A program made the position numbers and the translations under genes. Positions 25,054 to 34,193 of a stretch of 64,000 nucleotides of DNA are shown piece by piece. This DNA comes from Pelagicoccus albus (GTDB lineage: Bacteria > Verrucomicrobiota > Verrucomicrobiia > Opitutales > Opitutaceae). The notes under the pieces are model-generated. The model searched no databases and was not told where the DNA came from. It worked only from the letters and a program-made list of their open reading frames with translations. Each line of letters begins with the position of its first letter. The stretch's first letter is position 1. The stretch lies in the NCBI RefSeq assembly GCF_014230145.1, contig NZ_JACHVC010000013.1:744001-808000 (forward strand), given 5' to 3'.

Positions 25054-26883
25054 ATGAATAAACAGCTTAAGATGACATTCGAGCCGTTCAGGTTTATGCT
25101 TGTCGTATTCCTATGCGTGTTCGCAGCTCCATCTTGTTTCGCTAAGGGTGAACCTTTGGATGTTTTCGAACTCGACCCGGTAAAATCAATGGGAAGCTTC
25201 GAATTGCCCGACGAGGAGGAATGGAGCTACGGGCAACTGGACGAATTCGAAGTTCTATCCAACGCGAGCGAGATAAACACAAAAAAGCTTTTGAGCGATT
25301 TCGGCCGGTTCAGAGACGCCTTAAACTTTGTACTTCCGATACGCCCTACCCCTAAAGCAAATGCAAGATTGATACTCTGTGGTTCGAAAGGAGAATTTTG
25401 GAGATTCACAGAACGCGTGGGAGAGAGCAGGAACGGAGTATTCAGCCTTCTGTTACAAAACGACTCCCAACTCGCTATTGTGCTAAATATGCAATCTCGG
25501 TATTACAATACCCGGATAGACACCGAGCCCGTAAGTCTCGAAATCGACTATCGAAGGCAGCTATTTCGCGAATATGCAAAATTCCTCCTAGCAAAAGACA
25601 AAAAGCTCCCCCCTTGGCTTCTGGAAGGATGGTTGCAAATCGTCATGGATATAGAGCTCTACGATCGAATCATCAAATTTGGCCAGCTCGACATGGATCG
25701 AGGCATACCAGATCCGAATGCAATTCCTAGAGGTGGGAATTTTGATTCAGTATACGAAGCCCTAGTCTTCGCTGGTGTAATTTCTGAAACAGCGGCTGAA
25801 GAGGGCGAGGATGAAATGCTAACCGCTGCCCCCGTGCAAGCGGAGGAGATGGATGCAGTGCCCTTAGACGCTGTGCTTGAGTTCTGGACCCAAGACCCAC
25901 CTTTCCATATAGCTCTCGCAAAGCAAATTCTTATTCCGCTCCAAGAAATGTTCTCGTACCCGATCGAAGAATACGAAGAGCTTAATCGCCTGACCGACTT
26001 GCTATGGGCTAAGCAGTGTCACGTGTTTGTCCACTTTTGCAACTACGCCTCGAGAGGAAAGTACAAGCAGTCCTTCGATCTATTCGTGGAGCGATTGAAA
26101 ACAGAAGAGCCAAGCGAAGAGCTATTTGAAGAGTGCTTCGACATGAGCTACCGTCAGATGACAAAAAAATTCGAAGCTCACATTCGCTATCCGTACCACA
26201 ACTACCAATACGTCAAATTAAATAAAGATCAGCCCTTAGCCTACCCGGAGGTAGAGCTTCGTTCCGCTTCACAGTCCGAGATCGGACGCATCAAGGGAGA
26301 TGTCCAACTCCTCGCCGGACTCACCGATAGAGCAGTACTCAGCTACAAGGTTGCTCTCAAACGCGACACAAACAACCCGCAATTGCTCGCCGCTTACGGA
26401 CTAGGCGAATACCAAGCTGGCAACCAAGAAAAGGCTTACGACCTCCTCCTTAAAGCGACATCCAATGGAGTCAACAGAGCCGAAGTTTGGGTAGCTCTCG
26501 CCGACATAACATTGACCAAAGCCCTCAAATCTCCGAACGAAAACGGACAACTTTCCGCAGAGCAAATGCAGGCAATTCTGCTGCCACTCTTGAAAGCCCG
26601 ATCCCTGCCGCCTGCCTTGCCTCAGACCTATAAACTCATGGCGAAGGCTTGGGACCACAGTTCCATTCGTCCAAACGCAATCCAAGTAGAACTCCTCAGC
26701 GAGGGTGTTTTGGCATTTACGGAAGCAAGCGAACTAGCCCTCTCCACTGCCCATTTCTATGAGATGCTTGCCGATATTGACCATGCCCGGCAAGCAGCGC
26801 GAATTGGACTCAAAAACGTTCGCGATCCAAAGCTACGCGAGCAATTCGAGCGAATATTGTCTGAAACAAAAGTCGTTCGCTAA
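25054..26883 (+). CDS. Exported TPR protein with degenerate peptidase-MA-like domain
   Basis: A 609-residue exported protein; the signal peptide ends near residue 30 (APSCFAKG). Residues about 60-240 resemble a gluzincin (peptidase-MA/DUF1570-type) domain, including the PPWLLEGW strip that normally holds the third zinc ligand. The expected HExxH is REYAK (Arg172, Glu173, Lys176): both zinc-binding His residues are replaced, so it is probably a pseudo-peptidase. The C-terminal third carries TPR-like helices (AVLSYKVALKRDTNNPQLLAAYGLGEYQAG, about 425-460) and further helical repeats. It follows the GH2 gene by 20 bases. A role in assembly or binding at the envelope is possible, but no function is assigned. 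Confidence 0.6.
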   Translation: MNKQLKMTFEPFRFMLVVFLCVFAAPSCFAKGEPLDVFELDPVKSMGSFELPDEEEWSYGQLDEFEVLSNASEINTKKLLSDFGRFRDALNFVLPIRPTPKANARLILCGSKGEFWRFTERVGESRNGVFSLLLQNDSQLAIVLNMQSRYYNTRIDTEPVSLEIDYRRQLFREYAKFLLAKDKKLPPWLLEGWLQIVMDIELYDRIIKFGQLDMDRGIPDPNAIPRGGNFDSVYEALVFAGVISETAAEEGEDEMLTAAPVQAEEMDAVPLDAVLEFWTQDPPFHIALAKQILIPLQEMFSYPIEEYEELNRLTDLLWAKQCHVFVHFCNYASRGKYKQSFDLFVERLKTEEPSEELFEECFDMSYRQMTKKFEAHIRYPYHNYQYVKLNKDQPLAYPEVELRSASQSEIGRIKGDVQLLAGLTDRAVLSYKVALKRDTNNPQLLAAYGLGEYQAGNQEKAYDLLLKATSNGVNRAEVWVALADITLTKALKSPNENGQLSAEQMQAILLPLLKARSLPPALPQTYKLMAKAWDHSSIRPNAIQVELLSEGVLAFTEASELALSTAHFYEMLADIDHARQAARIGLKNVRDPKLREQFERILSETKVVR

Positions 26884-26906
26884 TTCGTCTGAGAGGCGTC
26901 GACTAA

Positions 26907-27143
26907 TCAGACCTCTGGAAGAGCCTCAAACTCTTTACGGCGTTCGTCCATCCACTTGTTCATCTCTTCAGGAGACTGCATAAGCACCATCATCTTTTGC
27001 ATCGCTTGCATGTGAGCAGCGTCACCCTGCTGTAGCATCTCCATCCCATGAGCTTTACTCTTTTCCACTAACTCTTCGAAAGTCTCAGCTTCAAAAACGT
27101 GATCGCAGGCACCGCCTACTTGTTCGCAAGTTACTCTTTTCAT
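26907..27143 (-). CDS. Small DUF1059-family protein
   Basis: A 78-residue soluble protein opening with KRVTCEQVGGACDHVFEAETFEELVEKSKAHG, the DUF1059 pattern (a Cys-x6-Cys pair, an acidic stretch, and a helix ending in HG/HA). A Met-rich helical tail (MQAMQKMMVLMQSPEEM) extends it beyond the usual 55-60 residues. The biochemical function of DUF1059 is unknown. It is convergent with the TPR gene, only 23 bases away. Confidence 0.75.
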   Translation of the reverse strand: MKRVTCEQVGGACDHVFEAETFEELVEKSKAHGMEMLQQGDAAHMQAMQKMMVLMQSPEEMNKWMDERRKEFEALPEV

Positions 27144-27196
27144 GGTGTTATTGGGTATAATTTGTGGCCCTCGATTGAGCCTCGCATGCCATTCCT

Positions 27197-27754
27197 CTAC
27201 CCAGCTCGGTACAAGCCTTTTTTCAGTATCCGTCGGAGCAGCTTTTCGAAGACCCTACGGGCCGAGGCTTCAAGGTATTCTTCCATTTCCGCACTCGAGC
27301 CTGCCCAAGTCAAAGTGGACTCAACCCCAATCGATCCTTTCAGATTGTGATTGTTCTTAAGAGCATCGATAAACTTCGCTTGAGCCGAACACTCAAAAGC
27401 GTTCGAACCAACATACTTCCAATCAGCAATTTCAATGATCAGCTCCGGAACGTATTCCACGCTTTTCCCTTCCTGAAACCGTAAGGTATAGGCATAATTT
27501 AGCGGCGATGATTTGATAGCATCCTCAAAAGCATCTCGTAACAACCGTTCCCGAAAGGGGGCAACCCTTGCGTCCATATCGCTGCTCTTGTCGATGATCG
27601 TTACAATTACAAATGGGTGCCCATTCACCTCTGCTAAAGGGGCATCATCGAGAGAAGTATCCTCTCCTTGCACATGCAGTGTACCGCCTGAAGCTATAAA
27701 CGAGAACAGCAGAGATAAACGGAAAAACGTTTTGAGAGAGATTCGTGAAAGCAT
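27197..27754 (-). CDS. Exported hypothetical protein, 185 aa
   Basis: A signal peptide is clear (RLSLLFSFIASGGTLHVQG, cleavage near residue 30). The mature part is a small alpha/beta domain with a predicted beta strand (HPFVIVTIID), a helix (RERLLRDAFEDAIKSS), strands (VPELIIEIADW, AFECSAQAKFIDAL) and a basic C-terminal helix (RRVFEKLLRRILKKG). No family was recognised. It is upstream of DUF1059 on the same strand, 53 bases apart. Codon use and the start context look genuine. Confidence 0.6.
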   Translation of the reverse strand: MLSRISLKTFFRLSLLFSFIASGGTLHVQGEDTSLDDAPLAEVNGHPFVIVTIIDKSSDMDARVAPFRERLLRDAFEDAIKSSPLNYAYTLRFQEGKSVEYVPELIIEIADWKYVGSNAFECSAQAKFIDALKNNHNLKGSIGVESTLTWAGSSAEMEEYLEASARRVFEKLLRRILKKGLYRAG

Positions 27755-28364
27755 GGGATTAAGGGAGGGTAAAATTTAGAGAAGTCAGGCCGCACCATTT
27801 AGGAAACGTTCCGACAGTCTCGACGCATGCAATCTTAGGAGATCCTCAGAATTAGTCGAGCGATGATGCCGAAATAAAGCACGTGTAAGTCTCCCTAATC
27901 AGATCCCTCATCCACGCTGAACTCGCTCTGACAAATTGAGAAATGAAACTCATCGAGCTGCAAAAAACGAGAGTTCACCATGCGTATCCGCCTACTCGTT
28001 ACCAACTTTGGGCTAAGATAAAAATGAGCGATACCCCGATTTTCGAAGGCAGAAAAACTAACGGAATAATACCCGCCAATAACGGGATCCTAGGGAATTT
28101 CGATATCACGCTCCTTTTCGAATAGTAATTTTTGGATACGTTCTCTCAAGCCCCTAAAATTCTGATTGGATCAGGCTGAAAAGGCTCGCCTTGTCTCGGC
28201 AAAAAATGAGAGAAAATGACCAAGACCCACATCATTTTGGGTCCGACAAATGAGCCTTCGCTCGCTCGCGTTTTCGATCGATAAAGGTCAAAACCAAACG
28301 TGAGATGGGCATTGTAGAGAACTGCCTACAAATCACTCCCCCCAGCCCCAACAATAAATTTCCT
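27755..28364. other. 610-base divergent intergenic region
   Basis: It separates the exported protein (minus) from the GH106 gene (plus). I see no convincing gene. A 60-codon frame at 27943-28125 has no recognisable product or ribosome site. A 6-bp inverted repeat GACCCA-N8-TGGGTC (28224-28243) lies about 120 bases before the GH106 start and could be an operator or weak hairpin. The region is AT-richer than the flanking genes and must hold both promoters. Confidence 0.4.
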
Positions 28365-31172
28365 ATGTCTCCCCTCTCCCGTCGACGCTTCCTAGAGCTT
28401 AGTTCCATAACCGGCCTCGGACTTCTGCTTGCCCCGCTCGCTTGCTCCAAGGCGGGCCACGCACAACCAAGTAGCGAACTGGCCAAACTGTTTGCCAACC
28501 CGCCTCGCCCCTTCCAGCCCAAATTCCGCTGGTGGTGGCCGCATGGCTTGGTCGATCCAGAGGAAATCCGAAAGGAGATTGATATAATGGCCGATGCAGG
28601 CTTCGGCGGAGCTGAAATCGCGGATGTGCATCATAGCGTTCGCGTCGATATGTCTTCCGAAACTCATGGCTGGGGAACGAAACCGTGGCAAGATGCAGTC
28701 GAGGCTGCATTAGATCAGGCACAGAAACGGGGGTTGAGCATCGACCACTCCATCGGCCCTAGCTGGCCCGCAGCGAGTTGCCTGATAACTCCAGACCATC
28801 CGGGAGCGACGAAGGAACTAGTCACCGTAATTACTCCTTGGGATTCTAGCAAAACCTTCGACGGGGAAATTCCCGCTCCGGATACGCCTAAAAGCGGGGC
28901 GAAAGCAGAACGTTACGCTTTGCAAGCCGCCCTTTTGTCAGCGGGCAGTAGCGCGACTGACAAAGAAATGTCGGTTGATGGAGATAGCCTTATCGACCTC
29001 ACCGACGCTGTATCCAATGGTGTCCTACACTGGAAACCGACCCAATCGGGCTCGTGGATCATTCTTTCCTACTGGCTTCGCGGCTCCGCTCAGCAGCCGG
29101 AAGGTGGACCTCACACCAAACCAGAATCCTTCGTAGTAGATCACTTTAGCCAAGCTGGCACCCAAGCCGTTAAAGACCTTTGGAAGCAAAAGGTGCTGAC
29201 TCCAAAGATCGAAAAACTCATAGCGTCCGTGGGTGGAAATCTCTTTGAAGATTCCATCGAAATGGAAACCCATGAGACTCTTTGGACTCCATTGCTCCTA
29301 GAAGAATTCGAAAAACGCCGTGGCTACTCCCTCCTTCCCTACCTTCCTCTGGTAGTCCAAAAGAAAGAGGACCACATAATCGACTTCGAAGGTTTCGACT
29401 CCGGACATATTCGCCATGATTGGTGGCAAACGCTTTCAGAGCTGTTTTTGGAAAATCATTTCGAGGCTTTAAAGACTTGGGCACGCAGCCTTGGCCTAGG
29501 ATTCCGCGGGCAACCTTACGGACTGCGTACCGACGCGATCCGAGCAGCGGCAACACTCGACATTGCAGAAGGAGAATCCCTCGGCTTCAAAAATTTGGAT
29601 GACTACCGCTCGCTGGCTGGAGGCAGAGATATGGGAGGAAACAAAATCCTCTCCAACGAAGCGGGAGCCTTTGCTGGCAGCGCTTACGGCACAACTTGGA
29701 AGCGGGTTCTGAGAACGCTAAACCCTCAATTCGCAGCCGGAGTTAATCAGAGCGTTTTGCACGGCTTCGCTTATGCGGAAGCCCCCACCGCAAAATGGCC
29801 AGGCTTCGCCGCGTTCTCACCCTACCACGGACGCACCGGCTACTCCGAGGCCTGGGGCCCGAGACAACCGAGCTGGCAGCATATCAATGACATATCCGGC
29901 TATTTTTCTCGAGTTCATCTCATCCTACAGCAAGGCCAACCTCAGGTGGATGTGGCATTTCTCAGACAGAAAGGATACGCAGGGTCGGGCTTCGGAGCGC
30001 CTTGGTTCAGTAAAATTGGCGTATCAAAAGGTTGGACACATGAATTCATATCCCCGTCTACCTTAGAGCTGCCCACAGCCAAAGTTCGGAACGGCATGCT
30101 CAACCCTGACGGAGCCGCTTTCCAACTTTTAGTCTTCGAGGGCGACGCCTTCCACGGACGCAAATCAACCTTCGAATTGCCCGCAGCCAAAAGGCTTCTT
30201 GCTCTAGCCCAAGCCGGCTTGCCGATTCTCGCAGTCGGCGACTGGTCCGATCCAATGCTCTCTGGAAAAAGGAATTCGGAAGCAGAGAAGGAGCTAAAAG
30301 CTATCTTCTCGCAACTTCTATCCCTAAAAAACGTGGCCAACGTGCTGTCTCGCGAAAATATCGAATCGGGCGTTAAGGAACTAGGGATCTCACCTCGTCT
30401 CACTCATTCTCAAGCCGAAATAGTGCACGCTGAGCGACTGACGGATTCCGCGCGTTATTTCTATTTTTGCAATAATTCCGAAAAAGATGAGCAAGAGACA
30501 ATGGTCCAGATACCAAAGCAATCCCAGCTCGCTTACCTTTATCAGATGGACCTCTGGACAGGCGAAATTCAGGAACTGGCCAGCAATGATGCAGAGTCTG
30601 ATGCGACTACCTTCGAAATGAAGCTTAGCCCTCGCGATTCAAAAGCGTACGTTCTCACCAAAAAACCATTACCCGGAATATCTGTTTTAGAAACAAGCCA
30701 TTCAAATCAGGATCCAAATTCTTTAGTCCTAAAAAGCTGGATACTGGACGTGGAAAGCTGGATTCCAGGCGATTCGCCTTCCAAGACAATCAAGGTAAAA
30801 AGATCCACTTCCTTAGACACCCTCCCCTTATGGTCAGAGCTGCAGGAATTCACCGAAGATTCCGGATTATTGACCTATAGCTGCGAATTTGAAGCGAATC
30901 TGGATCTCGCCCGGAGCCAGACTGCTACTCTTGTTTGGGAGCAGCTATTCGACACAGTTCAAATCACGCTCAACGGCAGAAAACTCCCTCCTCACAATCC
31001 ATTAAAGCGGGAGGTAGAACTCGAAGGATATCTGAAAACTGGGAAAAACCGACTTTCCCTGCAGACGAGCACGACATTGAACAATCGTCTACGGGTATTT
31101 AATCCTTCCGTTTACGGAGACAATAAGCTCCAGCTCTACGGGATAAGCGGAACGGTTAAAGTGACCTGGTAA
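28365..31172 (+). CDS. GH106-type alpha-L-rhamnosidase, Tat-exported
   Basis: A 935-residue glycosidase. The ATG chosen puts a twin-arginine signal at the very start (SRRRFLELSS, then GLGLLLAPLA); the frame is open 20 codons further upstream. The mature enzyme shows GH106 strips: FRWWWPHGLVDPEEI (about 45-60), GFGGAEIADVHHSV, SLFEDSIEME-type acidic strip (NLFEDSIEME near 295), LEEFEKRRGYSLLPYLP, and DWWQTLSELF. A C-terminal beta-sandwich follows. GH106 enzymes are calcium-dependent inverting alpha-L-rhamnosidases, prominent in rhamnogalacturonan-II and -I breakdown. It is monocistronic as far as visible. Tat export suggests folding or metal loading before secretion. Confidence 0.8.
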   Translation: MSPLSRRRFLELSSITGLGLLLAPLACSKAGHAQPSSELAKLFANPPRPFQPKFRWWWPHGLVDPEEIRKEIDIMADAGFGGAEIADVHHSVRVDMSSETHGWGTKPWQDAVEAALDQAQKRGLSIDHSIGPSWPAASCLITPDHPGATKELVTVITPWDSSKTFDGEIPAPDTPKSGAKAERYALQAALLSAGSSATDKEMSVDGDSLIDLTDAVSNGVLHWKPTQSGSWIILSYWLRGSAQQPEGGPHTKPESFVVDHFSQAGTQAVKDLWKQKVLTPKIEKLIASVGGNLFEDSIEMETHETLWTPLLLEEFEKRRGYSLLPYLPLVVQKKEDHIIDFEGFDSGHIRHDWWQTLSELFLENHFEALKTWARSLGLGFRGQPYGLRTDAIRAAATLDIAEGESLGFKNLDDYRSLAGGRDMGGNKILSNEAGAFAGSAYGTTWKRVLRTLNPQFAAGVNQSVLHGFAYAEAPTAKWPGFAAFSPYHGRTGYSEAWGPRQPSWQHINDISGYFSRVHLILQQGQPQVDVAFLRQKGYAGSGFGAPWFSKIGVSKGWTHEFISPSTLELPTAKVRNGMLNPDGAAFQLLVFEGDAFHGRKSTFELPAAKRLLALAQAGLPILAVGDWSDPMLSGKRNSEAEKELKAIFSQLLSLKNVANVLSRENIESGVKELGISPRLTHSQAEIVHAERLTDSARYFYFCNNSEKDEQETMVQIPKQSQLAYLYQMDLWTGEIQELASNDAESDATTFEMKLSPRDSKAYVLTKKPLPGISVLETSHSNQDPNSLVLKSWILDVESWIPGDSPSKTIKVKRSTSLDTLPLWSELQEFTEDSGLLTYSCEFEANLDLARSQTATLVWEQLFDTVQITLNGRKLPPHNPLKREVELEGYLKTGKNRLSLQTSTTLNNRLRVFNPSVYGDNKLQLYGISGTVKVTW

Positions 31173-31221
31173 ATCGCCAAGTCGCAGTTTCAAAACTGCC
31201 CCTCAAGATTCTTTAAGACCT

Positions 31222-31235
31222 GGCGGCGAGCCGCC
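31222..31235 (+). terminator. GC hairpin after the GH106 gene
   Basis: GGCGG-CGAG-CCGCC can form a 5-bp all-GC stem with a tetraloop about 50 bases after the stop codon. There is no clear T-run, so an intrinsic terminator is possible but not proven. Confidence 0.35.
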
Positions 31236-31320
31236 GTTCACTTCTGGGCTAACGGCGTCATTCAATTGAGGCAAAAGTGTCACTTTCGCGGATATGCGTT
31301 GGTCTTGCGCGATACCTGCT

Positions 31321-31341
31321 TACATTTTTTTTATAAATGTA
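31321..31341. promoter_or_regulatory. Inverted repeat upstream of the PEP-CTERM gene
   Basis: TACATTT-N7-AAATGTA, a 7-bp perfect inverted repeat around a T-rich spacer, lies 65 bases before the start codon. The position fits a transcription-factor operator. No protein partner is identified. Confidence 0.45.
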
Positions 31342-31406
31342 CGTAGATTGGACATCCCTAAAACGGGGCCCGAGTTGAAAATCGATCTAACGCCGAAAAA
31401 CCAAGC

Positions 31407-32105
31407 ATGAGATTCCACCGACCAAAACTGACGTCTTTTCTCCTAGCGAGCTTGCCACTAATAATGACCCAGCCTCTGTGGTCTCAGCAGACTGTTTTTG
31501 AGCTATCTAGCCTTATCCCCAGCGGCACGGTGTCACTGGACCAACCCGGCTCTGTTTTCAAAGGTGACGGCTACCTGCAAAGCCGTCTAAACGACGAAGG
31601 CTACCACGAGGGAGTATTCGAAATCGACGTAAACCACTCCACCGAGCTCACCGTAGACATCTCCAGTTTATTCGGACAAGAGATCGAATCTGCTTTCTTA
31701 AACTTCGACCTCTTGGACGAGAGCAACGCAGCAGACATCTTTGTCACCTCTTTCACCTCCGACGGTTTTCTGTCATGGTCAGCCTCACCCATAGACAATT
31801 TGGGAACACTCACTTTCGAACTACCTGCGAGTGAGAGTCATAGCTTGGATGTTACCTCCCTCGTGGCCGCTAGCGTGGAAAGCGAAAGCGAATGGCTTGG
31901 CCTTCACTTAGGGTTAGCCTCCTATAGCGAAACAAATATGCTAGGCTACACTTGGACTTCAGGCTTCGAGGCCGCTCCTGACCCAGGACGGGCAAATGTT
32001 ACTCTGGCCGTTGTAACCGCCGTGCCCGAAACAAGCACCCTACTTGTGCTTGCAGGCTCTGCAATTGTCACCCTGGCTCTATCCCGTCGCCGAAAGAGCG
32101 CTTAA
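31407..32105 (+). CDS. PEP-CTERM sorted exported protein, 232 aa
   Basis: An N-terminal signal peptide (FLLASLPLIMTQPLWSQ) is followed by a beta-rich domain rich in Ser and Asp (residues 30-200), in which DVTSLV and TVDISSLF stretches suggest a jelly-roll like those of DNRLRE/CBM-type exported proteins. The C-terminus is a PEP-CTERM tag: VPETSTLLVLAG, a hydrophobic helix, then SRRRKSA. Exosortase (EpsH-type) recognises this tag and anchors or releases the protein in the exopolysaccharide-rich envelope. No exosortase gene is in the window. The protein's function is unknown. Confidence 0.8.
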   Translation: MRFHRPKLTSFLLASLPLIMTQPLWSQQTVFELSSLIPSGTVSLDQPGSVFKGDGYLQSRLNDEGYHEGVFEIDVNHSTELTVDISSLFGQEIESAFLNFDLLDESNAADIFVTSFTSDGFLSWSASPIDNLGTLTFELPASESHSLDVTSLVAASVESESEWLGLHLGLASYSETNMLGYTWTSGFEAAPDPGRANVTLAVVTAVPETSTLLVLAGSAIVTLALSRRRKSA

Positions 32106-32138
32106 GCGTTCCGAGAGAACTCCTTACCAGTTCGATTC

Positions 32139-32855
32139 TCAGCCGCCATGAGCTAGAATGTGGCCCGTCAAGCCAAGCGCGAACCCTACCACCGCGCCAA
32201 ACGGAGGAGCCCAGCTTTTTTCGAGATTCGCCTTTGGTGCGATGTCCTTGAAGACTAGATACAAAATAGCGCCCGCCGCCCCCATCTCGATAGCAGCCAA
32301 CGCTTGAGGCTGTTCACTCAGTATAAAGTAGCCAACCAACCCAGCGAGCGGGCCTAGAAACGCCATTCCTACAAAACTGGCCAGAGCTACACGCGGTTGT
32401 ATTTGCGTACCTGATCTCAGCTCCCTATACGCGTTGAAGCCTTCTGGTAAATTCTGCAGTGCGATCATCAGAGCGAGAACTCCTCCGGATGAACTCCCCA
32501 CGGAAAACGCGGCTCCTAGGGCAATCGACTCGGGGACGAAGTCTGTGAGCATCGCCACCAACTGTCCCGCGTCCGATTCTCGTTTACTGAGAAAAATGTC
32601 TAAGACGAGGACGCCTATGGCTCCGAGAAAGAAACAAACCAAGGATGCAGAGACATCAAGTTTCTCAATCCCATCTGGAACCAACACCAAAGCAACTGCT
32701 GACAACAACGCCCCGCCACCAAAGGAAATCACGCTGTGCCTGAATTCATTTTCCAACCAATCAGGCTGAATCTTCTCGATTCTGGCCAAAAACGCTCCGA
32801 CCGGCATGGCAAATCCGGCCATAAAACAAATAGTTAATACGCTAAGAAGTGACAT
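32139..32855 (-). CDS. ZIP-family divalent metal transporter
   Basis: A 238-residue inner-membrane protein with about eight hydrophobic segments. The two metal-site helices of ZIP proteins are recognisable in modified form: MLTDFVPESIALGAAFSVG (TM4-like, residues about 100-118) and IALQNLPEGFNAYRELR (TM5-like, about 131-147). The cytoplasmic loop is short and not His-rich. ZIP proteins move Zn2+, Fe2+ or Mn2+ toward the cytoplasm. It is convergent with the PEP-CTERM gene. The family assignment is good, the metal is unknown, and the usual HS/HN pairs are partly replaced by PES and QN. Confidence 0.75.
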   Translation of the reverse strand: MSLLSVLTICFMAGFAMPVGAFLARIEKIQPDWLENEFRHSVISFGGGALLSAVALVLVPDGIEKLDVSASLVCFFLGAIGVLVLDIFLSKRESDAGQLVAMLTDFVPESIALGAAFSVGSSSGGVLALMIALQNLPEGFNAYRELRSGTQIQPRVALASFVGMAFLGPLAGLVGYFILSEQPQALAAIEMGAAGAILYLVFKDIAPKANLEKSWAPPFGAVVGFALGLTGHILAHGG

Positions 32856-33123
32856 GGTATGCTAAGACGCGTTGAATAAATCGCGCCAGCCTTGGCCCGA
32901 CAGAAAGTCACCCCTGAATTCCAAACGTGCGGCAAATCAGAGTGATGCATTCTGCAAATAAAGTTCCTTTGAAACAGGGCTTTTTGCATTTATACGAAAA
33001 AGACAAAGACAGATCGGTAAGGCCGTTTATGAATATTCCGGCCATAGGAGCTTACTCGCCCCCTTAGCGGCACTCAGAAGAACCCTCCGACCCAATTGGC
33101 ACGAAATATGAAATGAAGCAGGC

Positions 33124-33285
33124 ATGAATACCATACTAACTATACTCATGTACTTCGCTATCGCTTCTGTAATCCTCTTTGTAGTCGGACTGGCAATACA
33201 ATCAATGCAAAGCAGCAAGAAACCCAGCAAAAGCGAACAAACAAACCTCAAGGAAGGTCAATCCTACATCAATCAGTCTGAATAG
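33124..33285 (+). CDS. Small single-span membrane protein, 53 aa
   Basis: The frame opens with ATG and encodes one strong transmembrane helix (residues about 4-26: ILTILMYFAIASVILFVVGL) followed by a polar tail (SSKKPSKSEQTNLKEG). Its stop codon ends 2 bases before the TTG start of the metallophosphoesterase, suggesting translational coupling. A partly complementary minus-strand frame exists but has no such arrangement. No homologue is recognised, so it could be a membrane anchor or regulator of its neighbour. Confidence 0.5.
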   Translation: MNTILTILMYFAIASVILFVVGLAIQSMQSSKKPSKSEQTNLKEGQSYINQSE

Positions 33286-33287
33286 CA

Positions 33288-34151
33288 TTGGAGTCTTCCA
33301 ACAGAAAGTTAGACTCGTCTCGCTCACAGCTTAGCGGGACGAGCCCTTCCCTAATAGTCCATTTGTCCGACTTGCACTTCGGGCGAACCCAGTTCCGCAT
33401 CGTCGAGGGCTTGCTCAAGGACTTGCGTCAGCTGAGTCCCGAGCTTGTCATCATCAGCGGTGATCTGACGATGCGAGCCCGAAGTCGCGAATTCGAAGAG
33501 GCTAGGTCGTTTCTAAACCAATTACGCTGCCCTTGGCTAGCTGTCCCAGGGAATCACGATCTGCCCGCTTGGAGCATACCAGCTCGTTTCCTGCACCCAT
33601 TTCATCGATACAAACGCTACATAACTTCTGAGATGATGCCCACATTTGAGGCACCTCACTTTGCAGTAGTGGGTTTGAACAGCGCTCGACGAAGCAACTG
33701 GAGCAGCTTAGATTGGTCTAGAGGGCGGATAAACAAAAAGCAGCTCAACGCTATGGCCAACTGGTTCGACACTGTCGCTTCAGATAAACCAAAAATAGTC
33801 GTTGCCCACCACCCTTTCATACTACCTCCTCAAAGCACTAAACGCGGGACAGTCGGCCGACTTGAGGCGTCTCTATCTGTATTTAGTAAATGCGGAGTTT
33901 CACTCGTATTGGCTGGACACTTACACCAGGCACATTGGGCCAAACTTCCCACTGCCGAAAACTCAAAAGTGAAAACACTCGCCCTTCAAGCTTCCACCTC
34001 CACCTCGACGCGGCTGAAAGGCGAATCCAATTCCTACCACACCATCCGCGTCTTCGAAAACGAATTCGATATCCACTTACGATCCTGGGACGGCTCTCGT
34101 TTTGTAACCACTCGACAGCTTCAACACGAGATCGTGACTACTCGAAGCTAA
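33288..34151 (+). CDS. Calcineurin-like metallophosphoesterase
   Basis: A 287-residue cytoplasmic or membrane-associated phosphoesterase, apparently starting at TTG. The two-metal signature is complete: HLSDLHFG (about residue 24-31), ISGDLTMRA (about 56-64), PGNHDLP (about 86-92), AHHPFIL (about 170), AGHLHQAHW (about 206). The size resembles class III cyclic-nucleotide phosphodiesterases, LpxH-like UDP-diacylglucosamine hydrolases and PlcP-type phospholipases. Surrounded by a lipid kinase, PAP2 phosphatase, VTT protein and GT4 glycosyltransferase, a lipid phosphoester substrate is plausible but unproven. Confidence 0.85.
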   Translation: MESSNRKLDSSRSQLSGTSPSLIVHLSDLHFGRTQFRIVEGLLKDLRQLSPELVIISGDLTMRARSREFEEARSFLNQLRCPWLAVPGNHDLPAWSIPARFLHPFHRYKRYITSEMMPTFEAPHFAVVGLNSARRSNWSSLDWSRGRINKKQLNAMANWFDTVASDKPKIVVAHHPFILPPQSTKRGTVGRLEASLSVFSKCGVSLVLAGHLHQAHWAKLPTAENSKVKTLALQASTSTSTRLKGESNSYHTIRVFENEFDIHLRSWDGSRFVTTRQLQHEIVTTRS

Positions 34152-34193
34152 TAACGCAGCAGCGAGACGAAAACATAAGAACGAACAAAATCT

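Noticed and set aside
27943-28125. 60-codon plus-strand frame in the divergent region before the GH106 gene
   Set aside because: No recognisable domain, no ribosome site, atypical composition; the region looks like regulatory DNA.
33027-33251. 74-codon minus-strand frame with a hydrophobic start
   Set aside because: It lies antisense to the 53-codon frame, which has a better arrangement (single helix, polar tail, stop next to the metallophosphoesterase start).
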